From G965220825 sp965220825 (GTDB lineage Bacteria; Pseudomonadota; Alphaproteobacteria; UBA828), in NCBI GenBank assembly GCA_965220825.1, contig OZ244839.1, forward strand, positions 1,860,001 to 1,924,000: a stretch of 64,000 bases of DNA, in the 5' to 3' direction. Position 1 is the first letter of the stretch; every line of letters starts with the position of its first letter. The position numbers and the translations under genes are program-made. Shown here in pieces: positions 49,790-60,049 of the stretch. The notes under the pieces were generated by a model. The model was not told where the DNA came from. It was given only the letters and a program-made list of their open reading frames with translations, and did not search any database.

Positions 49790-51555
49790 GATCCGTCCCT
49801 GTCCTGCGTCCGGCCTCGGGCGGCGCAGGCGGCAAGCAGCGCCGGGATTGCATTTTGCACGACGATGAAAGAAAGGCCCGCGCCGACGGCCGCGGCGACG
49901 CCCGCATCGCTCGCAAGCGCCCCACCCTTTGCGCCCTTCGCGCCGGCCAGAAGCGCCGGAAGCCGCTCCGGCGATTCCCCGCCCGGCGTGCCGTCGAGGT
50001 CCATCGCGCCCTCCGGCGCCGTCTCGTCCACGCGGTAGACCGCAAGCGGGGCCTCCGCCCGCGCCCAGCGTTCGATCTCCCGCAGACCGGGTTCCTCGGT
50101 CTCCCGCGGAACGCGGACCGGCAGCGCGCCGTCATAGACGCGCCCCACCCGGCCTTCCACCGTAACCCTCCGCCCCGTCTGCAATTGCGAGACCGCGTCT
50201 CCGCAACCGACGACACAGGGGCGCCCCATGGCCCGGCTCACCACCGCGGCGTGCGAGGTGGCGCCGCCGGCGGCGGTTACCACCGCGCGGGCCGCGGCCA
50301 TGCCATGCACATCCTCCGGGCTCGTGGTGGGGCGCACCAGCACCACATCCTTTCCGGCGCGCGCCCACGCTTCCGCCGTATCCGCGTCGGGGACCACCGC
50401 ACCGACACCGATGCCGGGCGAAGCGCCGGTTCCTTGCGCCAGAAGGGTCGCACCGCCGTCGGCCCCGTCGGCGAGCCGCGGCGCCAGCAGGCTGCGCACC
50501 TGCTCGGCGCTTATGCGCGTGAGCGCTTCGCGCTTCGAGATCGTGCCCTCGCGCACCAGATCCACGGCAATACGAACGGCCGCTGCCGGCGAGCGTTTCG
50601 CGGTGCGGGTCTGTAGCAGAAAGAGGGAGCCTTCCTGAACCGTGAACTCGATGTCCTGCGCGTCCCGGTGGTCATGTTCGAGCTGGCACGCGGCGCTCAG
50701 CAACGCGCGGTGCGCCGCGGGCCGGGAGGCGGCAAGCGCTTCAAGCCCCAGGGGGGTGCGCGCGCCCGAGACCACATCCTCGCCCTGCGCGCCCGGAAGA
50801 TACTCGCCATAGGGCTCGGGCGCGCCGGTAAGCGGGTTCCGGCTGAAGAGGACTCCGGCACCCCCGGCCGCGCCCAGATTGCCGAATACCATGGCCTGGA
50901 CCGTTACAGCGGTGCCGTGGTCGTCCGCAATGCCGTGATGTTTGCGGTAGCGCCTCGCGCGGCGTCCGTTCCACGAATCGAACACCGCCGCGACGGCGCC
51001 GGCCAGCTGGGCATGGGGCTCGGCGGGGAGCGCACCCCCGCCGGCCTCCGCCACCGCGGCACGCCAGGACCGAGCGTCGCCATCGGGGGGGAGCGCGCCG
51101 ATGGGCGCCTTCAGCACGGTACGACCGTACATCTCGCAGAACCGGCGGTGGGTATCCCGCGCGAAGACGGGATCGCCGCTCTCCCGCGCGAGCGCCTCTT
51201 CCACCGTCTCGTCGATACCGAGGTTCAGCACGGTGTCCATCATGCCCGGCATGCTGACGGCGGCGCCCGAACGCACGGCGAGCAGCAGCGGGCGGCGGGC
51301 ACCGCCGAAGCGGCGTCCGGTCGCCGCCTCGAGCCAGGCGACACCGGCGCGAAGCTCCTCTTCGAGCCCATCGGGCAGAGCGCCCGCCGCGGCAAACCAG
51401 GCCCGGCATGCCGCCGTCGTCGCCACGAAAGCGGGGGGTACGGGCAGGCCGCCGCATTGCATGCTGGCGATGCTCCACGCCTTGCCGCCGACCAGCGCCG
51501 GGTCGGGGCGTGCGTCCCCGTCCAACGTGAGGACCCAACGGCCGAGCGCCCCCAA
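49786..51555 (-). CDS. PPDK-like dikinase lacking the PEP/pyruvate barrel
   Basis: 589 aa from TTG 51555, with GAGGA upstream and the preceding stop five bases away. Residues 15-320 are the PPDK ATP-binding domain (LVGGKAWSIASMQCGGLPVP; VRSGAAVSMPGMMDTVLNLG; LFLLQTRTAKR). Residues about 380-470 are the phosphohistidine domain with TAAGGATSHAAVVSRAMGRP (His435). Real PPDK is about 880 aa; the PEP/pyruvate TIM barrel is missing and only a short unrelated tail remains. It can autophosphorylate in principle but needs another acceptor, as in rifampin phosphotransferase or phenylphosphate synthase. Partners may be the 200-aa protein before it or the pair at 35908-38215. Confidence 0.85.
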   Translation of the reverse strand: MGALGRWVLTLDGDARPDPALVGGKAWSIASMQCGGLPVPPAFVATTAACRAWFAAAGALPDGLEEELRAGVAWLEAATGRRFGGARRPLLLAVRSGAAVSMPGMMDTVLNLGIDETVEEALARESGDPVFARDTHRRFCEMYGRTVLKAPIGALPPDGDARSWRAAVAEAGGGALPAEPHAQLAGAVAAVFDSWNGRRARRYRKHHGIADDHGTAVTVQAMVFGNLGAAGGAGVLFSRNPLTGAPEPYGEYLPGAQGEDVVSGARTPLGLEALAASRPAAHRALLSAACQLEHDHRDAQDIEFTVQEGSLFLLQTRTAKRSPAAAVRIAVDLVREGTISKREALTRISAEQVRSLLAPRLADGADGGATLLAQGTGASPGIGVGAVVPDADTAEAWARAGKDVVLVRPTTSPEDVHGMAAARAVVTAAGGATSHAAVVSRAMGRPCVVGCGDAVSQLQTGRRVTVEGRVGRVYDGALPVRVPRETEEPGLREIERWARAEAPLAVYRVDETAPEGAMDLDGTPGGESPERLPALLAGAKGAKGGALASDAGVAAAVGAGLSFIVVQNAIPALLAACAARGRTQDRDGS

Positions 51556-51559
51556 CGGC

Positions 51560-52162
51560 CTATTCCTCGCGGGTACGGCCGAGGACGCGCAGCAGGTCTT
51601 CGTGCAACTCGAACCAGACGGTGTGATAGGAGTCGATCTGTGCGCCGCTGACCCAGTCGATCTCGCCGTCCTCGGCCTTGTCCAGCGCCGCTTCGAGCCT
51701 TTCGCCGTATAGCGCGAGACGCGGCAAGCCGGCGGCAAGCTGCCGGAAGACACCCTCGGCGCGCTCGTGCAGGTCGCCGAGGCGGGCAATCAGGCCGGAA
51801 TCGTAGTCCTTGTCCCCGTGGTCGTTGGCGATCGCCTCGCCGCCGATCTCGACGGTCTGCCACGCGGTCATCAGCGCCTTGATCTCCCGGTTGACCGCCT
51901 CGAACCGGTCACAGGCGGAGACGAACGCGGCGTCCGACCGCTGCGCGGCGTAGACTTTGGAATAGGTGCCGGCAAGCGCCACCCGTCCCGCCGGCGAGAG
52001 CATGTAGCCATCCCCCGTCGCCACCGCCCGGCCCTTCTCGACCGCTTCCTTGAGCGTGCTGCGGATGTCCGCCTCCGGGACGCCCACGACACCGGCGACG
52101 GCTGCCGCATCCCCATGCTTCCTGACGGCAAGGCCATGGAGCGCGAGATGGGGGTCGCGCAT
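51560..52162 (-). CDS. Unrecognised 200-aa helical protein encoded next to the dikinase
   Basis: 200 aa. Residues 1-80 look like a small winged-helix-type domain (AGVVGVPEADIRSTLKEAVEKGRAVATGDGYMLSPAGRVAL); residues 85-200 are helical and rich in acidic residues. I cannot name a family. Tightly placed between the AMP ligase (10 bp) and the dikinase (4 bp). It may be the detached accessory domain of the truncated dikinase or a regulator of it. Confidence 0.6.
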   Translation of the reverse strand: MRDPHLALHGLAVRKHGDAAAVAGVVGVPEADIRSTLKEAVEKGRAVATGDGYMLSPAGRVALAGTYSKVYAAQRSDAAFVSACDRFEAVNREIKALMTAWQTVEIGGEAIANDHGDKDYDSGLIARLGDLHERAEGVFRQLAAGLPRLALYGERLEAALDKAEDGEIDWVSGAQIDSYHTVWFELHEDLLRVLGRTREE

Positions 52163-52172
52163 CGCGGGCCCC

Positions 52173-53648
<1,476 letters not shown>

Positions 53649-53942
53649 TCTTCGTGACGGCTCATGGACGCGCGCGTCGGCGGTTGCGCCGCCGATGGCG
53701 GCCGGGAGGATCAGGCGACGGACTGTGAGCGAACCGCCGCGCGTTTGCAAGGATGGGCGCTTCGCGCCCGCCCACGTCTCCAAAGGCCCCGCACCATCGA
53801 CGGAAGCGGTCGATTCAGAACGTTCTAGACACTCGGGACGCCGGGCGTGCCGCGTGGCACGCATTGAACCCGTACCGTCTTTGCTGCACGATCCCGCCGC
53901 CCACAGGGAGAGCGCGGAGAGCAGCAGGGGAGCGACAGAATC

Positions 53943-55136
53943 ATGACCGAGCGACGCCACGCCGAGATCGCGGGCGGCGGGTTTACCGGCCTTGCGCTCG
54001 CCAGCGCTCTTGCCCAGGCGGGCTGGACGGTGCGGATTCACGAGCGCTCGCCGGAGATTCGCGCCTTCGGTGCCGGAATCTGGATATGGGACAACGGCGT
54101 GCGCGTGCTCGAGGCCATCGGCGCGGCGGACGAGGCGCTTGCGGGCTGCACCGAGGCGCCGCGCTATGTGAGCCGGGACGCGAAGGGCCGCTTCATAGAC
54201 GAGGTGCCGTTCGCGCCCATCACCAGCACCGATCGCTCCCGCATGTTCTGCATCACCCGCCAGCAGCTGCTCGGCGCCATGCGCGCCGCGGCGGACCGCG
54301 CCGGCGTCGAAATTCTCACCGGCTCGGCCGCGGTGGCGGCAAAGCCCGAAGGCGCCCTGATCACCGAGGACGGGCGCGAGTGGAAGGCCGATCTGGTGGC
54401 CGCCGCCGACGGCATCAACTCCAAGGTGCGCGATTCCCTCGGCCTGCTGAAGAGCCGCAAGCCCCATGTGGACGGCGCAATCCGCTTTCTGGTGCCCCAC
54501 CTGCCGGGTGACGCCGATACGGAGGAGGGGCGCACCATCCGCGAATGGTGGAGCGGCCCGCGGCGCGTTCTCTACACACCCTGCAACCGGGAGGTCTTCT
54601 ATCTCTGCTTCACCATGCTCGCGCGCGACACGGAAGCCTCGCGCCTGCCCCTGCCGAAGGCGCTCTGGACCGAGGCCTTCCCGCATCTCGAATCCATGAT
54701 CGAGCGGGTTCCGGACGAAGGCCGCTACGACCGCTTCGAGACGATCAAGCTCAAGGCCTGGAGCGCCGGCCGCGTCGCCATTGTCGGCGATTCCGCCCAC
54801 GCCATGTCGCCCGGCCTCGGCCAGGGCTGTGGCACGGCCATCAACAACGCGCTCTCGCTGGCCAACATGCTCGGCGAGTCCGAGGACATGGCCCATGTGC
54901 TGAAGCGGTGGGAAGCCCGCCAGCGGCCGATTTCCGAGCATACGCAGCTTTGGTCCACCATCACCTGGCCGCTCACCCTGTGGCCGCATTGGGCGGCACG
55001 CCTCTATTACAACATGCCGGTCCTGCATCCCTGGATGCTGAAGCAGCGGCGCAAGCCTTCGGAGTTCTTCGCCTATGGCACCGAGAACCAGCCCCGCTGG
55101 ATGCCCGAACATCTCCGGGCCGGCGCCGCCGCGTAG
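53943..55136 (+). CDS. FAD-dependent monooxygenase (aromatic hydroxylase type)
   Basis: 397 aa. N-terminal Rossmann motif EIAGGGFTGLALASALAQAGW, central DG motif AAADGINSKVR, and FAD motif VAIVGDSAHAMSPGLGQGCG (GD). This is the salicylate/p-hydroxybenzoate hydroxylase fold, group A flavoprotein monooxygenase. Stands divergent to the AMP ligase and suggests an aromatic or cyclic substrate in the pathway (inference). The first Gly-x-Gly has an extra Gly (GGGFTG). Confidence 0.88.
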   Translation: MTERRHAEIAGGGFTGLALASALAQAGWTVRIHERSPEIRAFGAGIWIWDNGVRVLEAIGAADEALAGCTEAPRYVSRDAKGRFIDEVPFAPITSTDRSRMFCITRQQLLGAMRAAADRAGVEILTGSAAVAAKPEGALITEDGREWKADLVAAADGINSKVRDSLGLLKSRKPHVDGAIRFLVPHLPGDADTEEGRTIREWWSGPRRVLYTPCNREVFYLCFTMLARDTEASRLPLPKALWTEAFPHLESMIERVPDEGRYDRFETIKLKAWSAGRVAIVGDSAHAMSPGLGQGCGTAINNALSLANMLGESEDMAHVLKRWEARQRPISEHTQLWSTITWPLTLWPHWAARLYYNMPVLHPWMLKQRRKPSEFFAYGTENQPRWMPEHLRAGAAA

Positions 55137-55149
55137 CGGCCGGCAATCC

Positions 55150-55887
55150 TCAGCCGATCTCGGCGAGAGACGGGAAGACCTCGAGCAGCCAGAACGCGAA
55201 GACGTTCAGATAGCCTGAAATGAGCGCCGCACCCATCAGGACCATGATGGCGCCCGCGGCGATCTGGAACGGTCGGCTCACCTTGCGTATGCGCTTCATG
55301 TGGCGAAGAAAGAATCCGGTAAAGGCCGCCGCGGCGAGGAAGGGGACGCCGAGCCCCAGCGAGTAGGCCGCCAGAAGGGCGACGCCTTCGCCTATGCCCG
55401 AGTGCGTCGCCGTCAGGGTAAGGATGCCGCCGAGGACGGGGCCGATGCAGGGCGTCCAGCCGAAGGCGAACGCCGTGCCCAGCAGGAACGCGCTTGGCGC
55501 CCGCCCGCCCGCAAGGCGCTGGCCGAAGCGGGCCTCGCGCTCCAGCCAGCCGATCCGCACCAGGCCGGTGAGATAGAGGCCGAAGAGGATGATCGCCCCG
55601 CCGGCGACATATTCGAAGGTGGTCTTGTGCACGAGCAGGAATTCGCCCGCGGCGCTCGCGCTTGCGCCGAGCGCGATAAAGACCGCCGAAAAGCCCGCCA
55701 CGAAGAAGGCGCTGAGCGAAAGCGCGGCCACACGGCGGCGCGAAAGGCCGGCCTCTGTCAACTCCTCCAGCGAGTTGCCGGCGATATAGGACACATAGCC
55801 CGGCACCAGCGGCAGGACGCAGGGGGAAATGAAGGAAACGAACCCCGCCGCAAAGGCCGATATCAAGCCGATAAGGGAGAGTTCCAC
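55150..55887 (-). CDS. ccdA: CcdA-type cytochrome c biogenesis / thiol transport protein
   Basis: 245 aa, six hydrophobic segments, with FISPCVLPLVPGYVSYIAG near the N-terminus and GWTPCIGPVLGGIL in the second half; the paired cysteines are those used to pass electrons across the inner membrane. Followed after 39 bp by the thioredoxin-like protein it would reduce. Confidence 0.92.
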   Translation of the reverse strand: MELSLIGLISAFAAGFVSFISPCVLPLVPGYVSYIAGNSLEELTEAGLSRRRVAALSLSAFFVAGFSAVFIALGASASAAGEFLLVHKTTFEYVAGGAIILFGLYLTGLVRIGWLEREARFGQRLAGGRAPSAFLLGTAFAFGWTPCIGPVLGGILTLTATHSGIGEGVALLAAYSLGLGVPFLAAAAFTGFFLRHMKRIRKVSRPFQIAAGAIMVLMGAALISGYLNVFAFWLLEVFPSLAEIG

Positions 55888-55926
55888 GGCGAATCGCTCC
55901 CTCGGGACGGGTCGTTCCGGCGTGCG

Positions 55927-56529
55927 CTACGGGGTTGCGCGGGCGTACCCGGCCATTCGCCGAAGCAGCGCGACGACCTCCGGGTCGTTCCACTCGCGGC
56001 TGCCGGCGACTTGGGCGATCGCTCTCCCGGCGTCGTCGAGGAAGATGGTGTGGGGAATGCCGTTCACCCGGAGTGCGCGCGCGGTCTTCAAGCCCGTGAT
56101 CAGAACCGGCATCGTCCGCAGGCCGTGATCTTCATAGAAGGCGCGCACGATATCGGCCCCGCCCCGGTCAACGGAAAGCGGCAGAACGACCAGTTCGTCG
56201 CCCAGTTCGCGCTGGAGCGCATCCATGACCGGCATTTCTTCACGGCAGGGATAGCACCAGGTGGCCCAGAAATGCAGGGCGACGAACGAGCCGCGATATT
56301 CGGAGACGTTGCGCTCCGCGCCGCTCTCATCGACGAAGACCGTTCGCGGCATCTCCCGCGGCTCGTCGAAGACGGCCATCCCGAGGACGGCGCTGCCGTC
56401 CGCCCGGCGGTCGAGTGCGCGCAGGTCCTCCACCACGTTCGCGGGCGCCGGCGGCGCAACCGCCAGCACACAGCATGCGACGAGAAACATTGCGGCCAAC
56501 CGCGCGGAAAAGGCGTGGGCGCCGGCCAT
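55927..56529 (-). CDS. TlpA/ResA-type periplasmic thioredoxin-like protein
   Basis: About 200 aa from ATG 56529, with GGAAGG upstream; ATG 56535 is also possible. Signal-anchor MAGAHAFSARLAAMFLVACCVLAV, then an AhpC/TSA-thioredoxin fold with active site FWATWCYPCREEMP and cis-Pro region NGIPHTIFLD. Probably receives electrons from the CcdA protein and maintains cytochrome c or other thiols. CcdA and TlpA-like genes are on the same strand, the thioredoxin gene being upstream. Confidence 0.88.
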   Translation of the reverse strand: MAGAHAFSARLAAMFLVACCVLAVAPPAPANVVEDLRALDRRADGSAVLGMAVFDEPREMPRTVFVDESGAERNVSEYRGSFVALHFWATWCYPCREEMPVMDALQRELGDELVVLPLSVDRGGADIVRAFYEDHGLRTMPVLITGLKTARALRVNGIPHTIFLDDAGRAIAQVAGSREWNDPEVVALLRRMAGYARATP

Positions 56530-56656
56530 CGTCATCCTTCCGCACTCCCTTCCCATCTCGCCATGTCCCCGAGCGGCACCGGGCCGGCACGCCGCAAGTT
56601 TGAGGCTCGCGGCATTTGCCGTCGTTCGACGGGGCGTCGATGTCGCGGTCGACCTC

Positions 56657-57346
56657 CTAATCGAGGCCGAGCAACGGGGGAAGCTCGGCCAGAGTCCGCA
56701 TCTCGGCGTCCGGCACGCCGGGCAGGCGCTCCTTCCCCTGGCCGAAGCGGTTGCACCAGGCGACACGGAAGCCGAACACGGCGGCACCGTGCGCGTCCCA
56801 CGAATTGGAGGACTGGAAGCTTATACGCTCCGCGGGAACGCCGAGGCGCTCGACTGCGAGGCCGTAGACCTTGGGATCGGGCTTGTAGATGCCCACCTCC
56901 TCGACCGAGAGCACCGCATCGAGAAGGCCGCCGATTCCCGACGCCTCCACGGCAGCCGTCAACATTCCCGGATCGCCGTTGGAGAGGATCGCGGTCTTCA
57001 GCCCGCCCGCCTTCAGCCGGGCGAGCACATCCGGCACCTCGGGATAGGCATCGAGCGTGAGATAGGCCTCCATCAGCGCGTCGCGAAGGGCGTCATCCGC
57101 CACGCCCACCGCCTCCATCGCATAGTCCAGCGCGTCGCCCGTGACCCGGTGGAAGGGCTCGTACTCGCCCATGAGGCTGCGGAGCCACGTATATTGAAGC
57201 TGCTTGGCGCGCCACGCTTCGGCCAGAGGCAGGGCACGCTCGCCAAGCGCCGCGCTGTACCGCGATGCGGCCGCATTATGGTCGAACAGCGTACCGTAGG
57301 CGTCGAAGACGCACGCTTGCATGCCGGCGAAACGCGGGTGGGTCAT
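56657..57346 (-). CDS. Haloacid dehalogenase type II
   Basis: 229 aa. HAD motif I FDAYGTLFD (Asp14 nucleophile region), motif II AILSNGD, motif III KPDPKVY, and SSNSWDAHGAAVFGF, the Ser-x-Asn-x-Trp-Asp pattern specific to L-2-haloacid dehalogenases. Hydrolyses 2-haloacids to 2-hydroxyacids, or acts on related compounds. 58 bp after infA on the same strand. Confidence 0.9.
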   Translation of the reverse strand: MTHPRFAGMQACVFDAYGTLFDHNAAASRYSAALGERALPLAEAWRAKQLQYTWLRSLMGEYEPFHRVTGDALDYAMEAVGVADDALRDALMEAYLTLDAYPEVPDVLARLKAGGLKTAILSNGDPGMLTAAVEASGIGGLLDAVLSVEEVGIYKPDPKVYGLAVERLGVPAERISFQSSNSWDAHGAAVFGFRVAWCNRFGQGKERLPGVPDAEMRTLAELPPLLGLD

Positions 57347-57404
57347 GCTGTCGAGGCCTCCGGCCGGGCCCGCCCCACGGCACGAGGCGCCGCGGCGGGA
57401 CGCG

Positions 57405-57623
57405 TCATTTGTGGCGGAAGACGATGCGGCCCTTCGAGAGATCGTAAGGAGTCATTTCCACATCGACCCGATCGCCCACCAGCACGCGGATGCGGAACTT
57501 TCGCATCTTGCCCGCTGGGCGCGCAATGATCTCGTGGCCGTTATCGAGCTTCACCCGGAACATGGTATCCGGCAGCTTTTCGCAAACGGTGCCGGGAAAT
57601 TCCAGCAGGTCTTCCTTCGCCAT
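57405..57623 (-). CDS. infA: Translation initiation factor IF-1
   Basis: 72 aa from ATG 57623 ([19 protein letters not shown]), exactly the usual length. S1/OB fold with the family core [48 protein letters not shown] sequence. A longer upstream frame is rejected. Confidence 0.97.
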   Translation of the reverse strand: MAKEDLLEFPGTVCEKLPDTMFRVKLDNGHEIIARPAGKMRKFRIRVLVGDRVDVEMTPYDLSKGRIVFRHK

Positions 57624-57806
57624 GGGTGACGTGAGACTCCCTCTCGGTTCCGAGCCCCGGCCACGTGGCGCGCGGCCGACTATTCGCGCCGCCAGCGCAC
57701 CGGAGTCGGGAGCGGGTTTTCGCACGAGTGGGCCCTTTTGTTAAGAGCCTGCGGGCGCAACCCCCGACACCGCCTCGTTTCGTATTTCCGTATTTTCGTA
57801 TTTTTC

Positions 57807-57881
57807 GGTGCGCGGGTCTCCAGGCCCGCATCTATCCTTTTTCGAAAAACAACAACCGGCGTGCCTGGAGACCCGCGCACC
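57807..57881. repeat. REP-like palindrome, second copy (19-bp perfect arms)
   Basis: Arms 57807-57825 and 57863-57881 pair perfectly (GGTGCGCGGGTCTCCAGGC). The left arm and the next six bases are identical to the left arm at 34805, and both are flanked by T-runs. The inner part has diverged, so the hairpin is shorter than at 34803. Lies in the 317-bp gap between infA and the toxin gene, which otherwise holds no recognisable gene. Confidence 0.75.
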
Positions 57882-57940
57882 ATACGAACAGGCGGAGCGG
57901 AGGGAGGCCTCCAGCTACATGCGGCCAAGCAGCTGGCCGA

Positions 57941-58396
57941 TCATGCCTCGGGAATCTCGTATATCGTCACCTGACCGCTCCCAAGGATTCCCGCCACGAA
58001 CGGAGGAGGCGTGTTTGCGGCGAAGCGGGCGATTCGACGTCTTCCCTTTACCAGGAGTTCGGCGATGTCGCACCCGGTAGCGTTCTTCATCCGGACGACG
58101 ATGACGCGTGCCGAATGCTTCCGGACGGCGGCAAGCTCCGCGGATCTGTAGCGGATATTCTTGTCCTTCGTTATCGCCACCCAGCCCTTCCGTCCGACCA
58201 GAGCGAGCCAGCGCTCGTCCGGCGCGGTGGGCGGGAGGTGATCGTCGTGCAGCTCGACTTTCATCCCCTCCGAGCGAAGCCGGTCGGCAATGACGTGCTT
58301 GCCCAGATTGCGGTCGAGGAAAAGGGTCGGTTCTTCAAGCGGCGGTGCGGAGCTCGCACCGGATCGCTTCTTCGATTTCCGCACGTTCCCGCTCAT
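57941..58396 (-). CDS. DUF5615 PIN-like toxin
   Basis: 151 aa from ATG 58396 (MSGNVRKSKKRSGASS). After a basic N-terminus the domain begins EPTLFLDRNLGKHVIADRL with the first acidic PIN residue, then WVAITKDKNIRY with the second (Asp), typical of DUF5615/Mut7-C-like PIN domains and proposed ribonuclease toxins. Its start lies inside the antitoxin gene (62-bp overlap), so its translation is coupled to the antitoxin. Confidence 0.8.
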   Translation of the reverse strand: MSGNVRKSKKRSGASSAPPLEEPTLFLDRNLGKHVIADRLRSEGMKVELHDDHLPPTAPDERWLALVGRKGWVAITKDKNIRYRSAELAAVRKHSARVIVVRMKNATGCDIAELLVKGRRRIARFAANTPPPFVAGILGSGQVTIYEIPEA

Positions 58397-59027
58397 AGTC
58401 CCGCGCCAGGTCACCGACCGATTCGCCCGCCTTGTAGCGTTCGGCGATGAGCTGTGTGGCAAGTCCCGTGCCGGCGATCACGGGGCGTCCGCCGGAAAGC
58501 GTCGGATCGATGACGATCTTCGCCGGAGCATCGTCCATGGCGGTTCTCGTATACGGATAGAGCTTGATGGGAACGCCCTCCGGGTCGCGCTCGATACGGC
58601 GCAGGGCCGCGCCGACGACCTCCTGCATGGCCATCTGACCTTCGTGACTGATGTTGATCAATGTTCCGTACTGCTTGATGAACAGATCGAGTCCGTCGGT
58701 TTCCAGTTCTCTGTCGATCAGCGGATGGCGTTTGGCGAACACGCTTTGGGCCTGCGTCGCGAGATACCGGATCGCTTTGCGGATACTCGCCATCTTCACC
58801 TTGTGCTTGCGCCGGATGGCGGCGAGGACGTGAAGCTCGGCCAGGTTGAGGAACGACAGCAGCGTCGGCGAACGCCCCGGCACCGTGATCAACGGCTCGT
58901 GGCCGTCGCGGCCCACCGACCAGTAGCGAATGGTGGCGGCCGGCACCGTCAGATAGTGCGCGGCTTCCGAGATCGTGTAGCCGGCGCACTCGCGGGGATC
59001 GTTCATTTGCGTCGGGCATCTCGCCAT
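58335..59027 (-). CDS. DUF433-type antitoxin with MerR-like N-terminus
   Basis: 230 aa from ATG 59027 (MARCPTQMNDPRECAG), with GGGAGG upstream; the frame reaches further up but would include the operator. Residues 10-60 are a MerR-like helix-turn-helix (YTISEAAHYLTVPAATIRYWSVG). The C-terminal DUF433 domain (IVIDPTLSGGRPVIAGTGLATQLIAERYKAGESVGDLARDY) is the usual partner of DUF5615 toxins. Likely autorepressor. Confidence 0.82.
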   Translation of the reverse strand: MARCPTQMNDPRECAGYTISEAAHYLTVPAATIRYWSVGRDGHEPLITVPGRSPTLLSFLNLAELHVLAAIRRKHKVKMASIRKAIRYLATQAQSVFAKRHPLIDRELETDGLDLFIKQYGTLINISHEGQMAMQEVVGAALRRIERDPEGVPIKLYPYTRTAMDDAPAKIVIDPTLSGGRPVIAGTGLATQLIAERYKAGESVGDLARDYERERAEIEEAIRCELRTAA

Positions 59028-59053
59028 CGGGCTGCCTCCCACATGCAAACGAC

Positions 59054-59075
59054 GAAGTTTCGAGTCGAAAACTTC
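59054..59075. promoter_or_regulatory. Palindromic operator upstream of the toxin-antitoxin pair
   Basis: GAAGTTTCGAGTCGAAAACTTC is an almost perfect inverted repeat (one extra A in one arm), 27 bp upstream of the antitoxin ATG. Suited to binding by the MerR-like antitoxin. Confidence 0.55.
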
Positions 59076-59172
59076 ATACTTGGATTGCAGGCCGCAGTCC
59101 ATTGCGGACCGCGGCGGGTTGCCGCCGGACGCGCCAAGAACCCGCCGGTTGTGCCCGATCCCCGGCGGCGCC

Positions 59173-59745
59173 TCACGGCGGCGGGCGGCCGTTCTCGCGG
59201 GAGCGGCGTTCGCGAACCCCGGCCCGGTCGGATCGACGCCCTGTATGGCGCCACAGCCAGCGGGTCGCGCCCATAGCCACCGCCGCCAGGGTGGCGAAGA
59301 TGAGAATCGTCTTGATCAGAGTAAGGCCCGCGGCCAGCCAGGCAGCGGGCGAGGGCGCGCCGGCATGGCTCAGCGCCAGCGCGGCGACGGTCGCATTCTC
59401 CAGGATGTCCGCCGCCGCGAGCGCAAGAGGCAGCAGGTAGAACGGCGCTCGGAACAGGCGAAACAGCAGGATCGCGAACAACAGGCCATAGGCGACGGGA
59501 AACACCATGTCGATGGTGAGGCCCGTCGCCGCATAGACGAGTCTCGCATTCGCGTCGAGCCCATCGAGCGCGTCGAACAGCGCCGACGCCTCGTCCGGCG
59601 TGTACCAGCCCCGGCTGTCCAGAAGATCGAGGCCGCCGAGGCGACCCTGCCGCCATAGAAGACCCGCGACGCAGGCGCCGACGCCGGCCGACGCCGCGAG
59701 GCCCACGCGCCAGGTCGCATATCGCTTTAGCGCCATGCCGATCAT
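59173..59745 (-). CDS. Hypothetical integral membrane protein
   Basis: 190 aa from ATG 59745, with GAGAGGAA about nine bases upstream (ATG 59754 also possible). Four or five hydrophobic segments, about residues 10-28, 75-100, 105-125 and 130-160. The soluble loop LDSRGWYTPDEASALFDALDG lies between the first two. I do not recognise a function. Stands between the toxin-antitoxin pair and the divergent sugar transporter operon. Confidence 0.65.
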   Translation of the reverse strand: MIGMALKRYATWRVGLAASAGVGACVAGLLWRQGRLGGLDLLDSRGWYTPDEASALFDALDGLDANARLVYAATGLTIDMVFPVAYGLLFAILLFRLFRAPFYLLPLALAAADILENATVAALALSHAGAPSPAAWLAAGLTLIKTILIFATLAAVAMGATRWLWRHTGRRSDRAGVRERRSRENGRPPP

Positions 59746-60049
59746 GAACGCCATTTCCTCTCGCCCGGCCAGCCTCTCGGTCTGGAAGCCCACCGCTCCA
59801 CGCAACGGGCCAGCGCCCGAACGCCGCCCAATGACGCGCGCCGAGCCGTCATGCCGCCGGTCGTCATCGGGATTCGCTCCCGATCCGGCAGACGACATGG
59901 GCGCATCTGCCAGAGTCCCCCCACCGCCCGCGAGGACGCAACCCCGGGGACGCGCGTTTGAGCCGGATGGCGGCGGTTGCTAGTGTGCCGGCTCGCACGC
60001 GCGCCGCCGAGCGGAAAGGCGGCGGGCGTTCGTTCGTGGAGAGGCATTG

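Noticed and set aside
49296..50216. N-terminal extension of the biotin carboxylase frame
   Set aside because: It runs through the BCCP and dikinase genes in the wrong frame; the family starts at FVANRGEIA.
49786..51555. Ordinary pyruvate phosphate dikinase
   Set aside because: About 300 residues including the PEP/pyruvate barrel are missing, while the following gene starts in normal operon spacing, so this is not a simple truncation by the window.
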